Shown: one piece after another, positions 24,822-36,100 of the stretch | Position numbering within the stretch: the stretch's first letter is position 1 | Layout of the letters: every line of letters starts with the position of its first letter | DNA from: Gymnothorax reevesii | Taxonomy: Eukaryota; Chordata; Actinopteri; Anguilliformes; Muraenidae | Assembly: GCA_029721435.1 (NCBI GenBank) | Contig: CM056573.1 | Location: 7,105,001 to 7,169,000 of the forward strand | Direction of reading: 5' to 3' | DNA: 64,000 nt | Position numbers and translations under genes: made by a program | Notes under the pieces: model-generated | Databases searched by the model: none | Seen by the model: the letters and a program-made list of their open reading frames with translations, nothing else | What the model was told of the DNA's origin: nothing

Positions 24822-27800
24822 CTGGGCCACTGCCGATGTTTGTCGGTGAGAGGAACGTAGACGACGCCCATGAGAGACTTCCGCAAGAAGGTGCCATCGC
24901 TCTGACGGTCATACTGCTCTAGAACCTGGGAACCCCCCTCTGGGCCCACCGGAAGCACCAATCTCCCTCCAGGCTTCAGCTGGGCCAGGAGCTAGCAAAG
25001 GCGGAGACAGGAGGTCAGCAAAGAAACTGATGTAAAAATTTACACCACTGCATTATGAGCTGATAATTTCAGTTTTCCTGCTAAATTTTTGGCAGTGCCA
25101 TGGCTTTCAGAACACAGGTTATGTTTTATATTTTAGATCATTTAATTTAAATTTTACTGATTTTGGCCATGCATAGGCTACTACAGGATAACTACTACCA
25201 ATTAATAATCTTTCTGGTACATTTAACTAGGTAGAGCACGCAAGTCTTAATATTCGATCAACATAACATTGCCATTGAAGGATGATCAATTTGATTTGTG
25301 TGTGGATAATAAATAATACAGAATCCAGGACAGAGCCATGAGGAACACCTTTTGTCAGGAACAAAAGAGATTTGTTTTCCATCCGTACATACACAATTTA
25401 TTTTAATCAGCAGGTGATTTAAAGAAATCTTCCTACTGAAAAAACTAACAAAAGTAGACCACAGTAATTAGTCTTTTAATCAACAAAATGCAATCAATGG
25501 CATTCCAATTATTTACAATCTAGGGCTTGAACAAGGTCATTGAGTACTAACTCTACTCTCAAACTGCTGCTCTATGCAACCATGTACAGGTTCTAAGTTG
25601 GTTTGAATTAATGTCTTTTAATTTTTATTCAACCAGGGAAAGTTCTACATGTTTCTCCTTCTCAAGGATGCTGTGAGAGAAATGCCAGGTAGAATATCTG
25701 CAAGTGAGAAGGGGGTAGAGATAAACAGGGCTTAAGCCCCTCAACCATGAATCTTGCTCAAGGGCGCAACGATAGTGTTCTTCCCAACTTATATTCTGTA
25801 GATCATGTCAGAGTCCAAAGCCCCACCTCCAGCTTAAACTAGCTACTCTTCAGTTACCAGTTAAGCAACCTACCACTTGGCTACCCTGCCACTACAAATA
25901 TCTACAATGTAATGGAGGGTAACACTGTTTAGACACCATGCATCATGCAGAAGCAAGAAAGAAAAAATGACAAGTCCAACTCCAAAATAGGACACCTTAA
26001 TCTGTCCCCAAAAGCAAACGACTGGACCTGAATCCGCTTCTTACCGCTTTAGGTAGTGTGGGTGCTGCAGCTCCGACATGGATGGCGTCGTAAGGTGCTC
26101 CATCAGGAAAACCCAACCTTCCGTCGCCCACTGGTGAATAAAACAAATGCTGAAGATATAACGCGCCACAACTTCTGCTTTCCAGACTTTCAAGGAACAC
26201 GATAACGATTTATTGTATCATCCACAATAAAAACGGATAACAATTATACCCTCTGAAACACTTGTGTGTCAACAAGGGCAAGCACTGCAGAAAATCTAGC
26301 GTTGCCCTTGGAGATTTGTAAATCATAGATGAGCAGACTACTGGCCTTGGCGGAGGCCCGTGTTCTCAGAATGAACCTCTAGTTATTTTGGACTGATCTT
26401 GAAATTCTGGTATGGGCTTGAAGGAGGCCAAAAGCTCACCGACTATTTTTACGCGCTCCGAAGTCAGGAGCTCTGGGTCATCTGCCCGGATGTTCCGGAG
26501 AGATCCCTGTACAAGCTCATCTATATGCTCAATACCCACTACTCTTCCTGTGGGACCCACCTACGGAGGAGAGGAGAGAGGAATTACAGGAGATTGATTC
26601 AGTTCAGAGTGATATGAAAACAGTTTAGCATCTGAATCGAATGAGCCATCCAAGTAGTAAGGATATTTCGGTTTGCTGGTGACTGAGAAAGGGCAGCAAA
26701 CCGCAAACAACAATGCCAAAACAATCTTAACTACTAAATTTTCTATCACCAATAAGCTCCCCTTAGATAAAATTATATCATTTTAACAAGGGGACTTACC
26801 ATCCGCGCGAAGCAAGCTGTGAGGTAACCACTGCCTGAGCCCACATCCAGCGCAGATGCACCCTCAGTCAGCTTATCACTCAAGACCTCCAACGCGTGGG
26901 CATGCTACACCCAGGAAACATGTAAATCCTTACATGTTCTATCATTATAGCTGTGTTTACACCAGGCCCAAGCTTCTAAAATCATATACAAATGGTTTTA
27001 TGAACTGAAATGATTGTGACCACAAGTCAAAACATTTCCAAATCTCTCAATAGCCTGGACTCATATTCATAGTGTCCCAATGAAGTTGTGCTGATCTTTG
27101 AATATACCTGTATAATTATGCAGTCACTATGTGTCAGTCGGGATGTTGTCTTCCAGTTATGCATTTCATATTATTTGTCAATAACTTTCTGAATAAAACA
27201 GACTATATCTTCTTAACAAAGGCAATTAATTGTCATTAACGTACTCTGATCTCAGACACGATCATTTCAAAGAATAATAGGTGAGCTCCAGTCAGTAATA
27301 GCACAACAATAACAAAATCAGTACGACTGCATGCAGAGGGGTTCCGGTAAAATTAAACTGAGTTCTTCAGAGAGGTCCTTCGTAAGGGAGGTTTTGGGAA
27401 CCACCCACTCAGCAATTTAATTGGTTGACCTTCTAGGGCAGCAAAGAGCACAGTTCTCTGAAAAATGAGTAATTTTAGCTGTTTTTACACTCACCATGTG
27501 CGGAGCACTGATCGTCGCCCTGTATCCTGAGGCAGAAAGAGAGATGAAACACTGCAGTACCCCTTGAAAGTCATATAAACTAAATCCATTTTTAGTTTTC
27601 CTCAACTGCCCATTTAAACTCATTAATAATGAAAAAAAGACTGCTTAACTACTTTTCTGAGGTTATTTAAAAAATGAACTATTTTAACCAATTAAATTAT
27701 TACAAACTTAACCCATGTCTATCTTAGATATACATAGTCAGGCTACCCATATGTATTCATTAATAATGGGTCATTCCACGTGAACTCAAACAAAGTTACG

Positions 27801-29071
27801 GAATCTTCCAAGGGGCATAGATTCAAATTAGGCAGATTTTCATTTTTATTTTTTTTTTTTAAGAGTTCCTCTCAGAGTATAATGAGTAGAGGCAAGATTT
27901 TAGGCTTCCAAGTTTTGGAAGCCAATATCATGGAAATAAATCAGAGCTCTGGGTTGAAAATTGCTACCCCGGGTAATTGGGCCCCAGCCTTTCAGAATCA
28001 ATCATCAGAATTGGTCCACCTCTTCTCATTACAATTTAATTGGCCTCTCAAACATACATTTTTTCATAGGCAGAAATCAAAAATTCAATTTTCAAGGACC
28101 CCCGGTCAGCCCAGGATCCCTTACTGTGGGATAATGACAGTGGATTCCTTTCCTTGAGAGACAGATCTGTCTGCAATAAGAATATTGACTAAACTCAAGG
28201 CTTAACATGAGACGCCCTGAAAAGCTTCCCAGCGGAAAGAGACTTTTTTTGGACAGTATTAGGTTGACAAGTTCACAATGAGAGCAGTTACCCATGGATA
28301 TGATTTTTTTTCTATAAAATTGTATGCATCATGCCTGTATTTGCTTAAAATTTCAACTTGTTCTCATCTCCCTTTGGCCAGCAGTGTACAGGCCAGAGAC
28401 CTTGATCAACAGTAAACCTGCTACGAGCAGACAGAATTGTTAAAAAAAAAAAAAAGAATATAAAATAAATAAAACACGGACACACACACATAGCTTCAGA
28501 TATTTTAATGTAACTTGCTGTCCTGTGTGTTATGTTAAAATGGACCACACAGGACAGCAAGTTACATTAAAATATCTGAAGCTATGTGTGTGTGTCCGTA
28601 TTTTATTTATTTTTTATTCTTTTTTTTTGGTAGAAAATTTTCAGTAATGATAGAGCAGTTTCCACTGGGTTGCTGCAGCGTTTTATTTGTAATAATTACC
28701 CCGTGCTTAAGATTTTAAAGCCATGACTATTAGTATTTACCAATGGATTGAGGTGAATCAGCATACGGGTTGTCCTTAGAGTACACCCCCCGGTCAGTGG
28801 CCAGCATGGCATCAAATACGCGATCAGATTTGATCACCCCATGGTCTTTAAAAGAGACAAACGGAGTACGTTACGCAAAACGACACGTAAAATGAGCAGA
28901 ATTTTTAAATTTTCTCCACCATGTGACGTCGTGTGTTCAGGGCGACTGCTCACCGCGGAGTCTGCTGACGAGCTCCGAATTCGTCCTCCCGCTGGACATC
29001 CACGCCATGGTTCTGGAGAGCAGCACACCCATAGGGAAGGCCACTAAAAACAACCGGACCCTCGCTTGCAT
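24822..29071 (-). CDS. pcmtl: Protein-L-isoaspartate O-methyltransferase, pcmt1-like
   Basis: PCMT enzymes methylate isoaspartyl residues from S-adenosylmethionine to repair aged proteins. Minus-strand exons: 29071 (or 29008)-28954, 28845-28741, 27526-27495, 26904-26800, 26560-26440, 26130-26045 and 24991-24822. All borders are GT-AG and phases fit. From the conserved MAW start at 29008 the protein has 224 codons here; human PCMT1 has about 227. Key blocks are [43 protein letters not shown], the SAM-binding [48 protein letters not shown] and [12 protein letters not shown]. An in-frame Met 21 codons upstream (29071) adds a hydrophobic leader containing [17 protein letters not shown]. The final few residues (RWK- or RDEL-type in human) come from an exon I could not place. 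Without splicing, the frame runs to a stop at 24755. It could be pcmt1 itself rather than the fish paralogue. Confidence 0.9.
25616..25890. repeat. L2/SINE-like repeat in a pcmt-like intron
   Basis: The stretch opens with TTTTTATTCAACCAGGGAAA, a variant of the TTTATTTAACCAGGGAAGTC motif seen at 52.26 kb. It continues with TTGCTCAAGGGCGCAAC and GCAACCTACCACTTGGCTAC, which are typical of fish interspersed repeats. It lies between exons 6 and 7 of the pcmt-like gene. The exact family is uncertain. Confidence 0.5.
28456..28619. repeat. Near-perfect 74-bp-arm palindrome with 16-nt loop
   Basis: Bases 28456-28529 pair with 28546-28619 with only two mismatches. The inner arm reads GTAACTTGCTGTCCTGTGTG on one side and CACACAGGACAGCAAGTTAC on the other. 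The arms include CA/TG runs and end in A and T tracts. It lies in intron 2 of the pcmt-like gene, 121 bp from exon 2. There is no coding potential. It may be a young MITE or a templated foldback; an assembly artefact cannot be excluded. Confidence 0.9.
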
Positions 29072-31058
29072 CTCCCGAACCGCCCTGACAGTAACATGGA
29101 CAGGCATCTGAGAAGCGTCAGCTCAAGTGCGGTTGCGGTTTCAAGTGACGTTCCGTTAAATTCAAGGGCAAGTTTGCACGGCTACGACAGCGAGCGGGCA
29201 GTAAACACGAAAAGCCATCATGACATTCTTTTTTGCCATCTTGCGCTTACAGCTAAAACTGCAGCGCAATAACTAAGATACTGCGCTTTCCAACTTAGCG
29301 CTCCAAAGTCAATTTAGCTTGCTAGCAATTTAGCTAGCGCAACCCAGCAAGTTTTTAACATTGGCTAGATCGACCGTTTCCGAGCAAAACTAACAGTTAG
29401 CTTGGATAGACGACAAATTACGCCACAGATATTTTTTTTTAATGAATTGAGAGGGTTAGGTAAGCCAGTAATTTGTTGTTAATGTCTCCAGGGTAGTTGA
29501 AGAATAATGTGAAAGTGGAATCCTCACCTAATAAACCAAGACCTACCTGTAGTTGCACACCATCCCAGCATACTTGGCAGGGTACCCAGCGATTAAGCAT
29601 TGGTGGAGTTTCAGAACAGGCATCGTTGAGTTTCAAAATAAAAGCGTTATACAGTCAAGGCAAACGGACAATTACCGGAGCCAGCCTTCTGGGTGGTACT
29701 GAATGCCCAGCAAACTTCTTATGAAGGGTTGAAGCGAGCTGCAGAACTCACTAGTAACTTGAGGTCAAGCAAATTTCCCTAGTTTGATATTATTATTATC
29801 ATCATCATCATCATCGTAATACTTCCAAACATCATAAAAATCAAACAACTTCACCTATGGATTACATTTAAACTTTGACTTGAAGATAATTTCTGGCAGA
29901 AAATGTCTATTTTACAGATATGATTGTATTCCTCCTGTGATCTGCGATCAGAAGTCATTTTAATGCTCTGAGATAGGTGGGAAAGTATTGGTCTGTTATC
30001 AATGTTGACGTTAGTTTATTTTAAAGCTTATTGTCCAGCCTACTACTCAAAGCTACTTGCAAATATTAACTGTTTGATGTTAGCTACTATTTAGTGGCAG
30101 TGGAAAGTTTTTTTTTTTTCTTTTTTTTTTGTTGTCTAGAGTTTGTCACCTCAAAGCCCCTGGACATTCAGACATTATTTGGGTATTATATGTGTTTTAC
30201 TTCTGTGGTCTGCAGTCAAAAATCATTAAGACTAACGTAAGTTCGGCTGAGGCAACTTTCTTCGATAGCGAGTTCCATTTTATAAGAAATGAGTGCGTTG
30301 CATATCGCATTGAATCATGGAATAAGGAGTACCTGACGGTTGTTGCTGAAATGAATTGCAATCCGTGTATCCCTAGGTTAAAGCTTAAAAAGCGCCTTGA
30401 ATCCTCGAATTTCCATCGAAAGCTCCATATAAAACGCATGATGCTGGAGTAACTAAAATAGATCATTTCAATGCAAAATGAAGACAAATTGGCAAGGATG
30501 GAATCAGATTATGTCTTGCAGCCAAGCAGATTCACTTCTTGGGCTGTAAGTTCTGAGCATGTGCAGTAACAAAAAGAGTCGTGAGTAAAAAAGAAAGGGT
30601 GGGGAAAGAGCAGGCCAGAGTGCAGCCAGTGGAAAAGAAACAAAAGGAGTTTGAGGAGGATAAAATTAGGATGAACAGAAGTTTTTTAGCGTTCAGTTCA
30701 ATGGTTTTAAATTTTGCTTGTAAGATGGAAAGCAAAACGGAGAGAATTAAGATGGTGGTAGATGCGGAAAGAGAGATTTTGGGCGTAGTAGATGTAAAGA
30801 GGGAAGATATTCAGAAAATTTTGGAAAGAGGGATCAGTGGCAGTCAGACTGTAGAAAAGTAAGGAGAGACAGAAAGCCTGGGGAAATATTTGAAGCAGAG
30901 ACGGATATTTGATTGGATTGAGTTTTTTTTTTTTAAAGTAAAGCACACAGTTAAAATACAGCAAGAAATTCAGTACTGTTGGTGGCAGCATGCACTAAAG
31001 ACAAAAGTTCCGTCCGCCATGAAACTTCTTTGAGTTAGGCAGACTAGGTGCAACTATG
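29072..31058. other. Region upstream of the pcmt-like gene; no gene supported
   Basis: 29080-29400 holds GC-rich sequence with several GCTAGC/TTAGCTAG motifs and is the likely pcmt-like promoter. A TTATTATCATCATCATCATC microsatellite lies near 29790-29815. Two small open frames (30129-30452 and 30581-30862, both +) have no family match. The second is rich in Lys and Glu but shows no splice evidence. Confidence 0.4.
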
Positions 31059-31352
31059 GGTGCATCTCAATGCATAGGCTGCATCCTTTGAATGCTGCAT
31101 TTTAAGGGGTCGTCACGTAATTCCATCTGCCGAACTGACGTGATGTAATTTCATCTCCAATAAACGGCTTTGTTTTCAGAGAGTTGTAACTGGTTTCTCT
31201 CACCTTAATCTTAACTCTAAGCCTTAACCCAAAACCTAACCCTAAATTTAACCTTGTCCCTTACCCTAAATGTCAGTTTAGTGGATGGAAGTAAGTGATG
31301 TCCCCTAAAAATGCAGCCTTCAAAGGATGCAGCCTATGCTTTGAGAAGCACC
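31059..31352. mobile_element. MITE with GGGTGC/GCACCC terminal inverted repeats
   Basis: Left end GGGTGCATCTCAATGCATAG followed by GCTGCATCCTTTGAATGCTGC. Right end GCAGCCTTCAAAGGATGCAG followed by CCTATGCTTTGAGAAGCACCC. These are inverted copies about 50 bp long. The core contains CCTAACCCTAAATTTAACC, a telomere-like stretch common in fish MITEs. There is no coding sequence. Confidence 0.8.
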
Positions 31353-32015
31353 CAAAGCCACATTGCTGCCACGCCATTAAACTAAAAGAAGAAGAGCATG
31401 CGCAGTAATCACGATACAAGTCATTTAACTGGGCTGTTAACTATCGAACATGGCTTGGAGTGATATTTTTCTTGGTGTGTAGGAATTAAGGGGAGGTGGG
31501 GAGGAGAGGTCACAAGGAAACAAGGAAGTACGATTGGAATGCAGCCCATTTCGGGCACAGCATGGCACTACAGAAGTGTAAATTGGCGTGGAACGGTTCG
31601 ACTCGGCGCGACCAAATTTGCCAATGGAAAAACGTTGCAAGGGGTCCAAAACAGTCCTTGGCTGAATCCAAATCTCCACTCTCTGGACTTGCAGACTGAG
31701 CCTCACGAACTTCAGGCGTATGTAATGTGACGTCTTCACTATCATCACGTAAAGTCTGCAAGAGTGGGAGTCTGCAGCATAATAAAATGAGCTGATAGAC
31801 GGGCTTTGAGTCTGTTTCACTCATTTCCGTGCAAATGCATATTGATTACCTCTGCAGCCTGTATTTCTGTATGATGATGTTGAATTTTATATCTGGCCTA
31901 CGTTATTCAAGTAACATTTTAATATTATACATTTCTAATTGGTGTATGTGGTTTTGTGTGAGCGGAATGTGCTTTTCTTCTGTCAGCAATTTAAACAAGA
32001 AGAGCACCGCCAACG

Positions 32016-32506
32016 GTGCATAATACACCCGTCATGAACATGAATCAGAAAGTGGACAGACAACATGATACCAAAATCCAACAGACAACAGCCCCATGTT
32101 AGCTTTGACCTTTGTCCGTGACCTTGACCTTGGAGGGAGGGCCGTAAACATGGTACGCGACACTCCGCTCAGTGATGGTACACGTGTGTGTGAAATATCA
32201 TGGATGTATCTGAAGCGGTTGAGAAGTTATGCTCCGGACAAGCCCCATCTGGGCCCCATGTGACCTTTGACCTTTGCCAGTGACCTTGACCTTGACCTTG
32301 ACCGGGTGAACGAAATCATGGTGTGCGACACAGCGCCTAGTGATGGTGCACGTGTATGTGAAGTATCACGAATGTAGCTCAAGCGGCTCAGGAGTTATGC
32401 CCCGGACAAGAAATTGCTAACAGACTGACGGACGGACGGACAGACAGACGGACGGACGGACGGGGGTGATGACATAATACGTCCCGTCTTGAGACAGGCG
32501 TATAAT
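32016..32506. mobile_element. Repeat element with tandem units carrying TGACCTTTGACCT (DR1) motifs
   Basis: The left end has CATAATACACCCGTCATGAA. The right end read on the minus strand has TTATACGCCTGTCTCAAGAC, an imperfect inverted repeat. Inside, two diverged tandem copies of a unit of about 160 bp start near 32090 and 32240. Each has TGACCTTTG followed by GTGACCTTGACCTT, CGACAC, GTGATGGT, CACGTGT, GAAATATCA or GAAGTATCA, and GTTATGC. A (GACG)n run lies at 32424-32462. A perfect DR1-type nuclear-receptor site, TGACCTTTGACCT, is at 32261-32273. It lies 0.6-1.1 kb upstream of the rpusd2 start. Confidence 0.7.
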
Positions 32507-33120
32507 AAAAAATTAAAACTTCACGTCCGTATTGCAATGTATTATGCGTAATTACACTAGTGAAATCTGCTGAAGTCTGCACCCCAAGCGGACTCTCTGG
32601 AAGCCAGAAGAAAGTCTGCTTGAGGCACCTTGTGGACTGGACCGATTGTGGATTTGGACAGCCCTCAGCACTCCCAGACTTCCCGGGAACGCGCCCTCAA
32701 AGGCCGCGAGTCTGCTAGTACGGAGAAGTGCGGATATTTGGGTTCAGCACTTATCTAGCTTTTATTTTGTAACATTTTCGGGAAAGTCAACCGGAAGTTT
32801 GTCTTCTTCATCCGAATTCACAGATTGTGCACGAATTGGATGTGAGCTACATGTGGGGTATCGTGGTCGAAGTAGTTTGTACAACTCCAGCTTTAAAGAT
32901 TGTAAAACATAAACTCACGGCCTCATGGAATATTGTAAATAAAATAGGTAAAATCAACTTAATCTGTCAAGCTACTTGTTCCAAAAGAACGAAGGTAACC
33001 TTCAGCTCGCCGGCTAGAAGTGTGCGTCTGCTCATGCACAGTCATTTTTTAGCAGCTGAAATCAGACCTGAATGCATTCGGAATTACTGTAGTCACTTTC
33101 ACTTGGTACAGTTCGTGGAT

Positions 33121-36100
33121 ATGGAAGCGAGTGAAAATAAGAGTAATGATTTAATAACTACTGCTGTCAGTGACGAAGGAGAGAAGGTAAGGAGTGGCAA
33201 ACGCAAAAGCGAAGAGACTGAAGAACCGCTCAATGCTCGTAGCAAGAAAAGAAGAGGAGGGGGAGGTAAGAAGACTCGTCCCGGTGAGAGGTATGTGCCT
33301 CCTCCGCAGAAACGAAACCCCGGAGTGAGTTTCAATCAGGAGCATTTTCAAGAGACTTCCTACTATTTTGAGTGTGGTCTCCGGAAAGTTCATCCGTATT
33401 ACTTTGACTATAAGACATACTGCAAGGGCCGCTGGGTTGGAAAAAGCCTCCGCGATGTATTCACCTCGGAATTCAGAACAGAGCCGTTGGAATATTATGA
33501 ACAGGCTGTCAAACTAGGACGAATCCGTCTTAACGAGACCCCAGTCGAGGATCTGGATATAGTTCTAAAGGTAAGTTGTAGATGCAGCGGTTCCTTCTCT
33601 TGACAGAGGCGACTTGGCTGAAATTGCATTTCGCGGCTTATTCATAATTACCGGTCCATCGCTCAGAATTTAAAGTGATTTTACAATAATTATTCCTGGG
33701 CCACAAGTTATCCACCATGTCGAAGATGATGGACATGCTGTCAGATATGCCAAGTCTCACGCATTTGGCGTAGGTCTCACGCATTTTTTAGGCTTATTCA
33801 CCGTAGTCCGCAATTATTCAATGAACGTTTATTAATGAGATTCTCGCGCGGAATAAAAATCCTTGTGCATTGAATTTTTAGTTTTACTTGCTTAAAGGTG
33901 GACCTCAGTCCTATTTGGAACGCTTAATGTAGCCAACACTCCTAAAACTGTTCATAGGCCACACTTCAGCCAATGTTAGGGCTGATCACTAAATGTAAGT
34001 GCCACCATTAAATACCACTCAGGTTGCTTCTTCATTTGTATGGATCTGTTGTGGGCTAGACTCATAGGACACTCAATAAAACTTGATCCACAATTGGCTG
34101 TAAATAAGATTAACCCATTTATGCCTAGCGTCCTGACACGAGGACTGCTAAGAAAAAGTGTCCTGTTTGAATGACTATTAGAGTGGTATTTTGAAGTATA
34201 ATAACATAAAAAACAAAAAAAAAATTCAGGCATAAATGGGTTAACAAACATCTGCTGAATCCACCAATGCCAAGGAAAGCCCACTCAGTAATGGATGACT
34301 TTTATTACCTCAAATATTGGTCCAGAAAATTTTTTCCTCCCAAACATGGACAAATTCAGCTCCAAAGTGGATGTGAACAGTTTATCCTGCATCGTGTAAA
34401 TTCACTGTGGTGTGTAAGCTTCAATTATAAACCATGAATCATTTTTGTAAACTCATAATCTGCCCAGGAATTGGTGCTTGGTGTCAAATGGCTTTTGGGG
34501 ACATTAAGGGGGCTGCCAAGCTGTCACGGAATTACAGTCTTACTACATTTTGGGTTGTAACTCTACAATTAAAAAAGATAAAATCAAGTATGATGTGTCA
34601 TATTGAAGGTATTAACTTGTTCTTTAATATTATTTAGTGAAAATATTTTTTTTGAGGAATTTTCATAGAAGAAACAAGCAAAAACTACTCCGTCACGGAA
34701 TTACACAAAATTGACGTGGTTTTTTTAATGTTGTGTGTAACTATTCAGAAAATGATGTTCCTGTCATAGTTAAGTTATGAAACTTCAATATGTTCATATT
34801 TAAGGTGTTTTTTGTTAATACTGTAAGTTATAGAAACAAATATTGACTTTAACCCTGCTTTATGGGCAAGAAATTTCAAAAAGTCAGTGTCAAGGAATTG
34901 CAAGAGGCAAATTGTCACGGAATGACAGCTATAGTATTAATTAGTTTCAATGTACTTATTTCAATTTATTATACATATATACATAATTATTTACATTTTT
35001 ACAGTTAAGCAATATATTACCATGAGTTTTCCACTTATAATGACCAATCATAACACATACTTCAAATTTTTTTTTAAATTCTCCATGTCAACATTGGCTT
35101 GGCGGCCCCCTTAATCTGTTGTCACCATTTGTACGATGTTGACTTTTCAGGTATCGGAGCCATTTTTCAAGCATGGCGAAGAGTTCGTTTGTTGCCAGTT
35201 GCATAAAATAATAATACTATATTAACCCTTGGAGCGCTGTAATAATTTAATTTATAATTTCTTTTGTAATTTTATCTTGGGCTGTTGAAAACCTATCATG
35301 TGGCAACTTGTTTAAAGGAGTTCCCCCTGCCCAGGAGCTCTTTTAAACAAGTCGGCACATGATAGGTTTGCAACAGGTTTGAATTTGATATCTTACATCT
35401 TTGAGCTGTACTGTTTTGTATTTGACGCTCTAAGGGTTAACAGCAATGATAGCCATACATTAATTGCTGGTTTAATAAAAGTTTGCGAGCTGCCTATGAC
35501 TATTTAATAACAATTATATTAGTGAATGAATATCAGCAAGGTTCTCAACAGCCAGTAACGTGAGATGCATCTAGCTTCAGATCACCATGTGCGCTTTCTC
35601 CACACTACCTCCATCACGGAGCTTACGTGACCATTCATGAATGCCAATAAATTGTATACTTAGGACATAGACTCACCCCCCTGTTTATGTGTTTCATTAT
35701 GTTTTCCCTGTTACCTTACTCTGTAAGAACAATGACTTCATGCGGAACACAGTTCACCGCCATGAACCACCGGTGTGTGGCCATCCCATTGAGATTCTTG
35801 AGGACAATGGAGAAGTGGTTGTAGTAGATAAACCTGCTTCGCTGCCTGTTCACCCGTGTGGCCGATTCCGTCACAACACGGTCATCTTCATTCTGGGGAA
35901 AGAGCATGGATTGTGTGGTCTTCACACAGTCCACAGGCTCGACCGCCTCACCTCTGGAGTTCTGCTCTTTGCTCGCACCCTGGAGGTGTCCAAGAGGCTG
36001 GATCAACTCGTCCGCGACAGACAGGTTAGATCGCCAATCACAGTTTATGAAAATATACAGGAACTTGCAGTAAAGTGCCCTATTGAAAGGCAAATTTGCA

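Noticed and set aside
30129..30862. Two plus-strand open frames of 107 and 93 codons
   Set aside because: The second is Lys/Glu-rich and looked domain-like, but there is no recognised motif and no splice evidence. It may be decayed repeat.
32827..33120. Longer N-terminus for rpusd2 from upstream in-frame Met codons
   Set aside because: The added sequence resembles no RPUSD2 N-terminus I remember, and the Met at 33121 opens directly onto the basic region. A start at 33034 remains possible.
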